Notes: generated by a model not told the origin, from the sequence alone. Counted from the stretch's first letter, positions 17,098-26,113 are shown. The stretch: 44,402 bases of DNA from an uncultured Ectothiorhodospiraceae bacterium (GCA_913055615.1 CAJXKK010000023.1:1-44402), one strand, 5' to 3'. Numbers and translations are program-made.

Positions 17098-19956
17098 GTG
17101 AGTCTCGCGCTCATCGTCATCCTGCCGTTCCTCGGCGCCGTCCTGCCGGCGCTGATGATCCGCTCCGGGCGCGCCGCCTGCGCCCTGTCGGCCGCGTGGG
17201 TGACCATCCTCGCCCTCGGCCTCCTGCTCACGCACGTTCCCGCCGTCCTGCGCGGCGAGGTCATCCAGGTCGGCTGGGAATGGATCCCGGCCCTGGGCCT
17301 CAACGTCAACTTCTTCCTCGACGGCCTCGGGCTCCTGTTCGCCGGCCTGATCCTCGGCATCGGCCTGCTGGTCATGATCTACGCCCGGTTCTACCTGGCG
17401 AAAGACGATCCGATGGGCAACTTCTACACCTACCTCCTGCTTTTCCAGGGGGCGATGGTGGGGATCGTGCTGTCGGACAATATCCTGCTGCTGCTGATCT
17501 TCTGGGAGCTGACCAGCCTGACCTCGTTCCTGCTGATCGGCTACTGGCGCCACCTGCCCGAAGGGCGACAGGGCGCGCGCATGGCACTGATCGTCACCGG
17601 CAGCGGCGGCCTCGCGCTGATCGCCGGCATGCTGCTGCTGGGGAATATCGTCGGGTCCTACGATCTGACCGACATCCTCCAGCACGACCCCTACGAGATC
17701 CACAATTCACCACTGTACGTCCCGGCGCTGCTGCTGATCCTGATCGGCTGCTTCACCAAGAGCGCGCAGTTCCCGTTCCACTTCTGGCTGCCGCATGCCA
17801 TGGCGGCACCGACGCCGGTGTCCGCCTACCTCCACTCGGCGACCATGGTAAAGGCCGGCGTGTTTCTGCTGGCCCGCCTCTGGCCGGTGCTGTCGGGCCC
17901 GGATATCTGGTTCTACCTGGTCGCCACGACCGGTCTGGTCACGATGGTAGTCGGCGCGTACATCGCGCTGTTCAAAGACGATCTGAAGGGCCTGCTGGCC
18001 TTCTCGACGGTGAGCCACCTCGGCATGATGACGATGCTGCTCGGTTTCGCCACGCCGATGGCGGCGGCGGTCGCGGTGTTCCACATCATCAATCACGCCA
18101 CCTTTAAGGCGGCGCTGTTCATGAACGCCGGCATCATCGACCACGAGACCGGCACGCGCGACACGAAAAAGCTGGGGGGCCTGCTGCTGCTGATGCCGAT
18201 CACCGCCACGCTGGCCGTGATCGCGGGCGCCTCCATGGCCGGCCTGCCGCCGCTCAATGGCTTCCTGTCGAAGGAGATGATGCTGGCGGAGGTCAACCAG
18301 ACGGCCTGGTTCGGGCAGGGCTGGCTGCTGCCGCTGGTCGTGACCGCGGGTGCGCTGCTATCCGTGGCCTACTCCTTTCGCTATGTCGTCCATGTCTTCT
18401 TCGGTCCGCAGCGCGACGACTACCCGAGCAAGCCGCACGACCCGCCCGCCGGCCTGTGGCTGCCGCCGGCGTTCCTCGTCGGCCTGGTCGTGCTCATCGG
18501 CCTGTTCCCCGACGCCATCGCCGGGGATCTCGTGCGCGCCACCACGGCGGCCGTAACCCAGGGCGGCGCGCCCGATGTGCACCTCTACCTCTGGCACGGC
18601 TTCACGCCGGCGCTGCTGATGTCGGTCATCGCGGTCGCCGGCGGCGCGCTCGCCATATGGCGGTATGAGCGCGTGCGCGCCTGGTGGTACGCCGGACCGC
18701 ATCCCGAGGCCAAGGCGATGTTCGACCGCGTGGTCGCGGCGGCGATCGCCAGCAGCAAGCGGCTCGTGCTTGGCCTCCACAACGGCTCCCTGCAGCGCTA
18801 CCTGGCGCTCATGATCAGCGCGGCGCTGGTCCTCGGGTTCGCCGGCTTTTTCACCGCCACGCACGGCAGCGGCGCCCGCCCGCTGCTGTCCGCATCGCCC
18901 GTGGCCGCGATTATCTGGCTGGTGCTGCTCGCGGGCTGTGGAATGGTCATCCGCTATCAGCGCGACCGGCTGCTCGCGGTCATCGGCGTCGGCGTAGTCG
19001 GCCTGATCGTGGCCGCGATGTTCGTGTACTTCTCCGCGCCCGATCTGGCGATGACGCAGATCTCGGTCGAGGTCGTAACGACGATCCTGATCCTGCTGGC
19101 GCTCTACTTCCTGCCCAAGGAAACGCCAGTGGAAAGCAGTCCGATGCGGCGCCGCCGTGACGCGGTGCTGGCCGGCCTGACGGGACTGGGTACCGGTGGT
19201 CTGGCGTGGGCGGTGATGACGCGCGACTTCACCAGCCTGTCGAGTTTCTATCTGGAGAACGCCCACGATCTCGGTGGCGGCGACAACGTCGTCAACGTCA
19301 TCCTCGTGGACTTCCGCGGCTTCGACACCTTCGGCGAGATCATCGTGCTCGGGATCGCCGGTCTGACGATCTTCGCCCTGCTGCATGCAATGACCCGGGG
19401 CGAGCTCTACCGGCGGCTCGGGGCGTGGCAGCTCGACATGACCAAATCGGCGGACCGCCACCCCATGCTGATGGTGGTGATCACGCGGGTCATGCTGCCG
19501 CTGGTGCTGCTCGTCGGCGTGTACATCTTCCTGCGCGGGCACAACATGCCCGGCGGCGGTTTCATCGCGGGCCTGGTCGTGGCGATCGGGCTGATCATGC
19601 AGTACATGGCCAGTGGCTACGGCTGGGCGGCGCAGCGCATGACGATCAACTACCACGCCTTCATCGGCGGCGGCGTGCTGATCGCAGCCGTGACCGGCAT
19701 CGGCGCCATGATCATCGGCTACCCCTTCCTCACGGGCGCCTTCGACTACTTCTCCCTGCCGGTCATCGGCAAGTTCGAGGTGGCGAGCGCGCTCGGTTTC
19801 GATATCGGGGTATTCCTCACCGTCGTCGGCGGCGTGATGCTGGCGCTGGCGCATCTGTCGGACCTGGGGCGCTGGGTCAGTCACGCGCCGGTCAACGAAC
19901 AGCCGATGGACACGCTGCCGGGCGCCGAGCGACGCCACGGCGAAGGGAGCGAATAG
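17098..19956 (+). CDS. mnhA: MnhA-MnhB fusion, large Mrp antiporter subunit
   Basis: 952 aa, the fused MrpA' of group-2 Mrp operons. N-terminal NuoL-like core: E137 in TM5 (LLIFWELTS), K221 in TM7 (GCFTKSAQFPFHFWLP), K252 in TM8 (SATMVKAG), the LSKEMM Lys-Glu in TM12, and the HNGSLQRY segment before the late helices. Middle: the DUF4040-like part with SAPDLAMTQISVEVV and the MbhE-like VVNVILVDFRGFDTFGEI. C-terminus, from about residue 795: an MrpB domain with RGHNMPGGGFIAGLVVAIG. The start is GTG at 17098. mnhC begins 2 bp after the stop. Confidence 0.96.
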   Translation: MSLALIVILPFLGAVLPALMIRSGRAACALSAAWVTILALGLLLTHVPAVLRGEVIQVGWEWIPALGLNVNFFLDGLGLLFAGLILGIGLLVMIYARFYLAKDDPMGNFYTYLLLFQGAMVGIVLSDNILLLLIFWELTSLTSFLLIGYWRHLPEGRQGARMALIVTGSGGLALIAGMLLLGNIVGSYDLTDILQHDPYEIHNSPLYVPALLLILIGCFTKSAQFPFHFWLPHAMAAPTPVSAYLHSATMVKAGVFLLARLWPVLSGPDIWFYLVATTGLVTMVVGAYIALFKDDLKGLLAFSTVSHLGMMTMLLGFATPMAAAVAVFHIINHATFKAALFMNAGIIDHETGTRDTKKLGGLLLLMPITATLAVIAGASMAGLPPLNGFLSKEMMLAEVNQTAWFGQGWLLPLVVTAGALLSVAYSFRYVVHVFFGPQRDDYPSKPHDPPAGLWLPPAFLVGLVVLIGLFPDAIAGDLVRATTAAVTQGGAPDVHLYLWHGFTPALLMSVIAVAGGALAIWRYERVRAWWYAGPHPEAKAMFDRVVAAAIASSKRLVLGLHNGSLQRYLALMISAALVLGFAGFFTATHGSGARPLLSASPVAAIIWLVLLAGCGMVIRYQRDRLLAVIGVGVVGLIVAAMFVYFSAPDLAMTQISVEVVTTILILLALYFLPKETPVESSPMRRRRDAVLAGLTGLGTGGLAWAVMTRDFTSLSSFYLENAHDLGGGDNVVNVILVDFRGFDTFGEIIVLGIAGLTIFALLHAMTRGELYRRLGAWQLDMTKSADRHPMLMVVITRVMLPLVLLVGVYIFLRGHNMPGGGFIAGLVVAIGLIMQYMASGYGWAAQRMTINYHAFIGGGVLIAAVTGIGAMIIGYPFLTGAFDYFSLPVIGKFEVASALGFDIGVFLTVVGGVMLALAHLSDLGRWVSHAPVNEQPMDTLPGAERRHGEGSE

Positions 19957-19957
19957 C

Positions 19958-20305
19958 ATGGAATTGTTGGTCGCTTCCGCTATCGGCGTCATCATGGCCG
20001 CGGGCGTCTACCTGCTCCTGCGTGCCCGGACGCTGCCCGTGGTGCTGGGCCTGACCCTGGTGACCTACGCGGTCAACCTGTTCCTGTTCGTCACCGGCCG
20101 GCTCACCGTCGATCAGGCGCCGGTGCTGAACCAGGGCCACGAGAGCTTCGCCGACCCGCTGCCCCAGGCACTGGTACTGACCGCCATCGTGATCTCGTTC
20201 GGGATGACCGCCGTGATCGTGGTGATGGCGCTCAAGTCCTATGTCGAGTCCGACAGCGACCACGTTGACCTCGACCCGCAGGACGACGGGGAGGCGGATT
20301 CGTGA
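19958..20305 (+). CDS. mnhC: MnhC/MrpC antiporter subunit
   Basis: 115-aa NuoK-like subunit with three TM helices. Seen: LRARTLPVVLGLTLVTYAVNLFLF, and TM3 in the context FADPLPQALVLTAIVISFGMTAV, the MrpC hallmark. The tail is very acidic. Its end overlaps the mnhD GTG by 4 bp (GTGA). Confidence 0.95.
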   Translation: MELLVASAIGVIMAAGVYLLLRARTLPVVLGLTLVTYAVNLFLFVTGRLTVDQAPVLNQGHESFADPLPQALVLTAIVISFGMTAVIVVMALKSYVESDSDHVDLDPQDDGEADS

Positions 20306-21837
20306 ACCACTGGATCATCCTCCCGCTGCTGCTGCCGGCGCTGGTCGCACCGCTGATCGCCCTGGCGGTGCGCCACGACATCGTACTGCAGCGCATCTTC
20401 TCCGTGTCATCGACCGTGATCCTGCTGGTGCTCGGCGCCATCCTGATGGGGTCGACCGCCTCCGACCCGGTGCAGAGCTACCACCTGGGCAACTGGATCG
20501 CGCCGTTCGGCATCGTGCTGGTGCTCGACCGGCTGTCGGCCATGCTGCTGGTGCTCACCGCTGGCCTCGGTCTCGCGGTGCTGCTCTACGCCATCAACGG
20601 CTGGGACGCCGAGGGCCGGCATTTCCATCCGCTGTTCCAGTTCCAGTTGATGGGGATCAACGGCGCCTTCCTGACCGGCGACCTGTTCAACCTGTTCGTC
20701 TTCTTCGAGGTGCTGCTGATCGCCTCCTACGGCCTGATGGTCCACGCCGGCGGCGCGGCCCGGATGAAGGCGGGCGTGCAGTACGTCACCATCAACCTGG
20801 TCGGTTCGGGGCTCTTCCTGATCGGCGTCGGGCTGATCTACAGCGTCACGGGCACGCTCAACATGGCCCATCTGGCGACCGAGGTCGGCCGGGTGGACGC
20901 GGCCGACCGGGCCCTGCTGGAGATCGGCGGCCTGCTCCTGCTGCTGGTGTTCGCGGTCAAGGCGGCACTCGTGCCGGTGCAATTCTGGCTCCCGGGCACC
21001 TACGCCAACGCGCCGCCCCCGGTCGCGGCGCTGTTCGCCATCATGACCAAGGTGGGCGCCTACGCCATCATCCGGGTGTACACGCTGATCTTCGGTGACG
21101 ACGCCGGGGCCAGCGCGAACCTGGCCGGTCCCTGGCTGCTGCCGGCGGCGCTGGTGACCATGGTCATCGGCATGGCCGGCGTGCTCGCCGCCCGGCGGCT
21201 GGGTGAGGCGGTCGCCTTCGCCGTGATCGGCTCGATGGGTACGCTCCTGGCCGCGGTTTCCGTGTTCACGCAGGAGGCGATGGCGGCCGCCCTCTACTAC
21301 CTCCTGCACTCGACCATCGCCGGCGGTGCGCTGTTCCTGATCGTGGATCTGGTCAATCAGCGCCGAACCGGCTACACCGATTGGCTGCGCGCGGCTCCGC
21401 CGTTCGTCCACACGGGCTTCATCGCGGCATTGTTCCTGCTCGGGGCGATGGCGATGACGGGCATGCCGCCGCTGTCCGGTTTCATCGGCAAGCTGCTGGT
21501 CCTCGACGGCGTGCGCGAATCGTCGTACGCGGTCTGGATCTGGGGCCTCATACTGGGGACCTCGCTGCTGGCGATTGTCGGATTCGCGCGGGCCGGCACC
21601 ACGGTGTTCTGGAAGAGCGCGGCGGTCGGCGGCTACCTGGAGCCGGCCCGCCCGCTGGCGCCGGCCCTGCCGTTCGTCGCCGTCGGCATCCTGCTCGGCG
21701 CGTCGATCGTACTGACCGCCTTCGCCGGCCCGGTCACCGTCTATCTCGACACGGTCGCGGAACAGATCTACAACCCGTCGGGATACATCGAGACCGTGCT
21801 GCCCACGAGCGGGCATCCGGAAGGAGTGCGTCCCTGA
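20302..21837 (+). CDS. mnhD: MnhD/MrpD antiporter subunit
   Basis: 511-aa antiporter-like subunit beginning at a GTG that overlaps the mnhC stop. Ion-path residues: E136 in TM5 (LFVFFEVLL), K220 in TM7 (LVFAVKAALVPVQFWLPG), K250 in TM8 (FAIMTKVGAYAI), Lys in TM12 (GFIGKLLVL). About 14 TM helices. It overlaps mnhE by one base (TGATG). Confidence 0.96.
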   Translation: MNHWIILPLLLPALVAPLIALAVRHDIVLQRIFSVSSTVILLVLGAILMGSTASDPVQSYHLGNWIAPFGIVLVLDRLSAMLLVLTAGLGLAVLLYAINGWDAEGRHFHPLFQFQLMGINGAFLTGDLFNLFVFFEVLLIASYGLMVHAGGAARMKAGVQYVTINLVGSGLFLIGVGLIYSVTGTLNMAHLATEVGRVDAADRALLEIGGLLLLLVFAVKAALVPVQFWLPGTYANAPPPVAALFAIMTKVGAYAIIRVYTLIFGDDAGASANLAGPWLLPAALVTMVIGMAGVLAARRLGEAVAFAVIGSMGTLLAAVSVFTQEAMAAALYYLLHSTIAGGALFLIVDLVNQRRTGYTDWLRAAPPFVHTGFIAALFLLGAMAMTGMPPLSGFIGKLLVLDGVRESSYAVWIWGLILGTSLLAIVGFARAGTTVFWKSAAVGGYLEPARPLAPALPFVAVGILLGASIVLTAFAGPVTVYLDTVAEQIYNPSGYIETVLPTSGHPEGVRP

Positions 21838-22358
21838 TGGCCGAGCACGCGACGGACGATCGGACTTTTGTGCAGCGCTGGCTGCCGCATCCGCTGCTGA
21901 CCCTGGCGGTCGTGGTGATGTGGATGGCCCTGCTGAATGATTTCAGCAGCGGCGGGCTCGTCGTCGGCCTTGTCCTCGGCGTCGTGATCCCGATCCTGAC
22001 CAGCCACTTCTGGCCTGATCGGCCGGCGATCCGTCATTACGGCAAGGCGATCGCCTTCGTCGGTCTGCTGCTGTGGGACGTGGTCGTGGCCAACATCCAG
22101 GTCGCGCGCCTGATCGTCTTTCGCCCCGCCTCGGCCCTGCGCGTACGCTGGGTGGCGGTGCCGATCGAGATGAAGACGCCCGAGGCGATCACGCTGCTGT
22201 CGGCGACCATCACCATGACGCCGGGCACCGTCACGAGCGACATCTCGGCGGACGGCCGCAGCCTCCTCGTCCATTGCCTCGACGCGCCCGACGTCGTGGC
22301 GGCCGTCGAACAGATGAAGAACCGCTACGAGCGGCGCATCAAGGAGTTCCTCGAGTGA
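21837..22358 (+). CDS. mnhE: MnhE/MrpE antiporter subunit
   Basis: 173 aa from the ATG at 21837, which shares a base with the mnhD stop and is preceded by GGAAGGAG. Seen: N-terminal TM helices, LLLWDVVVANIQVARLIVF, and the soluble domain motif ITLLSATITMTPGTVTSDIS. The last helix is charged (MKNRYERRIKEFLE). It overlaps mnhF by 4 bp. Confidence 0.95.
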   Translation: MAEHATDDRTFVQRWLPHPLLTLAVVVMWMALLNDFSSGGLVVGLVLGVVIPILTSHFWPDRPAIRHYGKAIAFVGLLLWDVVVANIQVARLIVFRPASALRVRWVAVPIEMKTPEAITLLSATITMTPGTVTSDISADGRSLLVHCLDAPDVVAAVEQMKNRYERRIKEFLE

Positions 22359-22624
22359 TTGGCTTCGCCCTTGTATTCGGCTTTTTCGCCGCTTCGCTCG
22401 CGCTTGTCTTCAATATCTGGCGACTGGTCGCCGGACCGACGCTGATGGACCGGGTGCTGGCGTTCGACACCATGGTGATCAACTTCATCGCCCTGATCAT
22501 GTTCTGGGGCATGCAACAGGAGACGACGCTCTACTTCGAGTCGGCCCTGCTGCTGTCGATGTTCGGCTTCATCTCCACCGTCGCTTTCTGCCGCTTCCGC
22601 CTGCGCGGCGACATCATCGAATAG
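22355..22624 (+). CDS. mnhF: MnhF/MrpF antiporter subunit
   Basis: 89 aa from a GTG overlapping the mnhE stop (GTGA). Seen: LVAGPTLMDRVLAFDTMVINFIALI, the MrpF signature, then a third TM helix ALLLSMFGFISTVAFCRF. Longer in-frame readings run back through mnhE and are not used. Confidence 0.94.
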   Translation: MIGFALVFGFFAASLALVFNIWRLVAGPTLMDRVLAFDTMVINFIALIMFWGMQQETTLYFESALLLSMFGFISTVAFCRFRLRGDIIE

Positions 22625-22636
22625 GAGGCAGAGGCC

Positions 22637-23050
22637 ATGGCATTCCTGCTCGAGCTGCTGATCGCCTTCCTCATCGTCGTCGGCAGCCTCTTCCTGCTGG
22701 TGGGTTCGGCCGGGCTGATCAAGCTGCGCGACCTGATGACGCGCCTGCACGCGCCGACGAAGGCGACGACGCTTGGCATCGGCAGCATCCTGCTCGCGTC
22801 CATGGTCCACTTCATCGTGGTGCGCGGAGCCGTATCGGTGCACGAGATCCTGATCATGGTCTTTCTCTTCCTGACCGCACCCGTGACCGCCCACTTCGTC
22901 GCCAAGGCGCATCTGCACGAGCATCTGCGCGACGGTTCGGAACTCCCGCCCACGGAACGCGGTTGCGGCTGGAGCACCTTCGATCCCGGCCCCGGCGCGC
23001 CCGATGAGAGCGGCCAGCGACCCGGACCGCGTAGCGACGCGGAAGACTGA
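22637..23050 (+). CDS. mnhG: MnhG/MrpG antiporter subunit
   Basis: 137 aa, last gene of the plus-strand Mrp operon, with a strong ribosome site (AGGAGG) before the ATG. Seen: GSAGLIKLRDLMTRLHAPTKATTLGIGS, the MrpG signature, and TM3 HEILIMVFLFLTAPVTAHFVAKA. A hydrophilic tail of about 40 residues (Pro/Gly/Asp-rich) extends beyond the usual length. Confidence 0.95.
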   Translation: MAFLLELLIAFLIVVGSLFLLVGSAGLIKLRDLMTRLHAPTKATTLGIGSILLASMVHFIVVRGAVSVHEILIMVFLFLTAPVTAHFVAKAHLHEHLRDGSELPPTERGCGWSTFDPGPGAPDESGQRPGPRSDAED

Positions 23051-23057
23051 CGCGCCC

Positions 23058-23067
23058 GGGGGGGGGG
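23058..23067. repeat. G10 homopolymer after mnhG
   Basis: A run of ten G between the mnhG stop (23050) and the next gene (23196). It is not in a coding region, so length change would not shift a frame. It could be a slippage site or a sequencing-length error. Confidence 0.7.
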
Positions 23068-23195
23068 CGGCCCGCGCACGCCCCTCGCCCCGAGCGCAAT
23101 GGTTACACCATCACCCGCCGGTTCGCGGCTGGTTGACGGGGCCCGTCATCGGCTCAAGACTGAGGGTCATTGATCCTGCTGGAGGGTGACGTACC

Positions 23196-24188
23196 GTGAC
23201 ACTGGCGCTCCGCATCCATGAACTCGGCGGTCCCGGGGTACTGCGGCCGGAATCGGTGCAGGTCGGTCACCCGGGCCCGGAAGAGCTGCGCATCCGGCAC
23301 ACGGCGATCGGGCTCAACTACATCGACGTGTACTTCCGGACCGGGTTGTACGCGGGGCCCGATCTGCCCTTTGTGGCCGGGATCGAGGCGGCTGGTGTCG
23401 TTGAAGCCGTTGGCGACAACGTCTCGGAGTTCGCGGTCGGTGACCGGGTCGCCTACGCCTCCGGCCCACTCGGCGCGTACTCGGGAAGCCGCCTCATGCC
23501 GGCGGACCGCGTCGTAGCGCTGCCCGACGGCGTGGACGACCGGACCGCCGCGGCCGTACTCCTCAAGGGCATGACGGCGCAGTACCTGCTCAAGCAGACC
23601 CGCCCGGTCGGCCCGGGAGACACGATCCTGTTCCACGCGGCGTCCGGCGGCGTCGGGCTGCTGGCCTGCCAGTGGGCGCACCACCTCGGCGCCACCGTGA
23701 TCGGCACGGTCGGTTCACACGAAAAGGCGGAGCTGGCGCGTGCGCATGGCTGTCATTACCCGATCGTGTACACGGAGGAAGACTTCGTCGAGGCGGTCGA
23801 TCGGATCACCGAGGGCGCCGGCGTGCCGGTCGTGTACGACTCGGTCGGTCAGGCCACCTTCATGCGCTCGCTCGACTGCCTCGCCCCGCGCGGGCACATG
23901 GTCAGCTTCGGGCAATCCTCGGGTGCGGTCGAGCCCTTCAGTATCGGCATCCTCAGCCAGAAGGGATCGCTCACGCTCACGCGTCCGGTCCTCGGCACCT
24001 ACACGGCCGAACGCGCAGACCTGGTCTCGACGGCCGACGACCTGTTCGATGTCCTCGCCCGAGGGATCCTGCAGGTCAGGATCGGCCAGACCTTCGCGCT
24101 CCATGATGCCCGCAGCGCGCATGAGGCGCTGGAATCCCGCGCGACGAGCGGCTCGACACTGCTGCTGCCCGCGGAGGACGACGCATGA
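23196..24188 (+). CDS. qor: Quinone oxidoreductase (zinc-free MDR family, QorA-like)
   Basis: NADPH-dependent quinone/enone reductase of the medium-chain dehydrogenase superfamily, cytoplasmic. Seen: 330 aa from GTG at 23196 (GGAGG upstream); the Qor-type N-terminal segment GLNYIDVYFRTGLY; substrate-side motif LKGMTAQYLL; dinucleotide-binding AASGGVGLLACQWA at about residues 148-161; and GHMVSFGQSSG typical of quinone reductases. No zinc-binding cysteines of the alcohol-dehydrogenase type are present. The next gene overlaps the stop by 4 bp, suggesting a two-gene operon. Confidence 0.93.
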   Translation: MTLALRIHELGGPGVLRPESVQVGHPGPEELRIRHTAIGLNYIDVYFRTGLYAGPDLPFVAGIEAAGVVEAVGDNVSEFAVGDRVAYASGPLGAYSGSRLMPADRVVALPDGVDDRTAAAVLLKGMTAQYLLKQTRPVGPGDTILFHAASGGVGLLACQWAHHLGATVIGTVGSHEKAELARAHGCHYPIVYTEEDFVEAVDRITEGAGVPVVYDSVGQATFMRSLDCLAPRGHMVSFGQSSGAVEPFSIGILSQKGSLTLTRPVLGTYTAERADLVSTADDLFDVLARGILQVRIGQTFALHDARSAHEALESRATSGSTLLLPAEDDA

Positions 24189-24961
24189 ATCCGCTGCGGG
24201 CGTCCATATGTACCTATAATCTCTGGAACACCCAGCGCTGGCCTGCGCGTGAACCGGCGCTGCGGCAGTTTTTCGGGCGGTTCTCGCCGGACATCCTGGG
24301 CGTACAGGAACTGCGCGCCGAAACGCGCGACTGCATCGACGAGGTCCTGGCCGGACACGAGCGGGTGGATGACGACTTCTACGGCTGGACCTGCGAGAGC
24401 AACCTCTGGTGGCGCGCCTCGCTGTTCGAGTACGGCGGACACGGCGCGGTCGATTACGGCAGCCATGAGATGACGCGGCGCCTGTTCTGGGTGCGCCTCG
24501 CGCGGCGCGACCACCGCGGCACCGTCGTCGTGGCCACCGCCCACCTGACGCACACCAGCCATCCGGACGAGGCGGCCACCGGCCGCTCCCCGCGCATCGA
24601 CCAGACCCGGGCGATCGTCGAGGTGATGGACGGCATCGTGCACGACGGCGAACCGGCCTTCGTGATGGGCGATTTCAACGATGCCTACCACCCCTCGCGC
24701 ATCCTGCACGAGGCCGGCTACGCCTCCTGCTTCGCCGCCCTCGCCCTGCAGCCGCCGGCGACGTTCCCCGCGGTCCCGACGGCGAACCCGGATCCGGGCA
24801 CCCACCAGTACAACGCCTGCTTCGACTGGATCACCGCCAACCGCCACGCCCGGCCGCTCGCGGCACACTCACCGCATTGCTACCACGGCGATATCTCCCC
24901 GTCCGATCATTGGCCGATCGTGGCGGTGTACGAATTGCCGGATGGGGATGATCGCCGCTGA
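24185..24961 (+). CDS. Endonuclease/exonuclease/phosphatase family protein
   Basis: 258-aa metal-dependent hydrolase of the EEP superfamily (DNase I/exonuclease III fold). Seen: TYNLWNTQRW at the N-terminus, metal-binding E42 in LGVQELRAE, GDFND at 162-166, and SDHWPIV at 240-246 with the catalytic Asp-His. A CESNLWWRASLFEY segment is in the middle. No signal peptide or extra DNA-binding domain is visible, so the substrate (nucleic acid, lipid or phosphoester) cannot be told. Its ATG overlaps the qor stop. Confidence 0.88.
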   Translation: MNPLRASICTYNLWNTQRWPAREPALRQFFGRFSPDILGVQELRAETRDCIDEVLAGHERVDDDFYGWTCESNLWWRASLFEYGGHGAVDYGSHEMTRRLFWVRLARRDHRGTVVVATAHLTHTSHPDEAATGRSPRIDQTRAIVEVMDGIVHDGEPAFVMGDFNDAYHPSRILHEAGYASCFAALALQPPATFPAVPTANPDPGTHQYNACFDWITANRHARPLAAHSPHCYHGDISPSDHWPIVAVYELPDGDDRR

Positions 24962-25012
24962 AAACGACCGGGACGGAGCACACGCCGCTTCCCCTGCGAA
25001 CGCGTTCCAGAC

Positions 25013-25243
25013 AGGTTCTAGCCAAGGCGCGAAGAAAACACGGGGACTGTAGGAGCGGGCTTGCCCGCGAACCGTTTTCCCGCAGCCACAGGGGCCGGGC
25101 AATCGACACGGTAGGGCTGTGGTTGGGCGCCACGGACACACGAATGAAATCTGCGAGACGCCAATGCAGTGATCGCCACCGGAGAGCGGTTCGCGGGCAA
25201 GCCCGCTCCTACAGTCCTCCTTCGCGCGCCTTGGCGAGAACCT
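25013..25243. repeat. REP-doublet (REPIN-like) palindromic element
   Basis: Two copies of a 29-bp REP-type sequence (core TAGGAGCGGGCTTGCCCGCG, itself palindromic) lie in perfect inverted orientation at 25046-25074 and 25187-25215. Outside them, 25013-25034 and 25220-25243 are imperfect inverted repeats of each other. Between them, AGCCACAG and CTGTGGTT form a further stem. The whole 231-bp unit can fold into one long structure. The REP core resembles the REP family well known from Pseudomonas genomes (memory, not searched). It fills most of the 24962-25279 gap, the convergent interval between the EEP gene and the anti-sigma gene; nothing else is seen there. Confidence 0.85.
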
Positions 25244-25279
25244 TTTTACGGGCGCTGGACCCACGCCCTCTGAATCGAA

Positions 25280-26113
25280 TCAGGAACTCCGGGCTTCGGG
25301 TTCCGCGACCCAGAGGATGGGATCGCGGTCGGAGACGACCACGCCGCCCGGCGGTTCGAGGGTGACAGCGAACAGGGCGGCCTGGCGGACGGGCAGTTTG
25401 TTCTCGATCGGGATCACGACCTCGCCGGCCTCGTTGCGGCGGGCATCGAACACGCCGCCGTCGACAGGGTGCTCATCGCTGCGCGTGGCATCGAAGACCC
25501 AGAGCTGGTACTGGTGCTCGCCCGGATCATTGTCGGGGATATCCTCGAAGGTCATGTAGCCCTGCTGGCGCTCGTCGCTCCACACGACGTAGCCGCCCTT
25601 GAGCTGCTGCGCGCGTGGATGCTCGGTATTGCTCCAGTCGACCCGGACGGCATCGGGGGCCTCATCCATCAGCGCGTCACGCGCGGCGGTCAGATCCTGC
25701 GCGCCGCGCTCATCCACGCGTGGCCACCAGCCCGTCACCGCCAGCACAAGCGCCGCGGCCGCTGCGATCCAGCCCGTGGCCGCGGCACGGCGGGCCGGGC
25801 GCGGCTGTGTGTGCAGGGGGCGCACGTTATCGCCGGGATGGACATCGTCCGCGCCGCGCTCGCGCGGGGCCGGGGCGCCCGCTTCGAGCGTACGGCGCGC
25901 ACGGGTGGCGACATCCGCCGGCATCGGTTCCTCGGGGGCGCCCGCGGCGACCCACACGGACGCGGCCGCGAGGTCATAGCCCTCGGGATCGTCATGCCCC
26001 AGTCGGGCGAGCAGCGTCTCGAGTTCCGCGGTCTCCGCGGGATCGAGCCCGTCGACGGCCCGATCGAGCAGGAGTTCGTCCAGGCGTTCGCGCTGCGGCT
26101 GATCCGAGTTCAA
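25280..26113 (-). CDS. Anti-sigma factor, RskA type
   Basis: 277-aa single-pass membrane protein that presumably binds and inhibits the sigma factor encoded just upstream. Seen: a helical cytoplasmic N-terminal domain (residues 1-75, including LLLDRAVDGLDPAETAELETLL, typical of anti-sigma domains), an Ala/Arg/Pro-rich linker, one TM helix at about 111-130, and an outside RskA domain with VVWSDERQQGYMTF, YQLWVFDA and FAVTLEPPGG. The start is TTG at 26113, overlapping the sigma stop as TTGA, with GGAGGGG upstream. This arrangement favours balanced synthesis of the pair. The inducing signal is unknown. Confidence 0.9.
   Translation of the reverse strand: MNSDQPQRERLDELLLDRAVDGLDPAETAELETLLARLGHDDPEGYDLAAASVWVAAGAPEEPMPADVATRARRTLEAGAPAPRERGADDVHPGDNVRPLHTQPRPARRAAATGWIAAAAALVLAVTGWWPRVDERGAQDLTAARDALMDEAPDAVRVDWSNTEHPRAQQLKGGYVVWSDERQQGYMTFEDIPDNDPGEHQYQLWVFDATRSDEHPVDGGVFDARRNEAGEVVIPIENKLPVRQAALFAVTLEPPGGVVVSDRDPILWVAEPEARSS

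Noticed and set aside
18358-19995. 545-codon minus-strand frame inside mnhA
   Set aside because: Antisense shadow of the fused mnhAB gene; low-complexity Asp/Arg/Gln/His composition.
20407-21816. 469-codon minus-strand frame across mnhD
   Set aside because: Antisense shadow of mnhD with the same composition bias and no recognisable motif.
23113-23160. TTGACG-N17-AAGACT as a qor promoter
   Set aside because: The -10 element matches only 3 of 6 bases; too weak to list as a feature.
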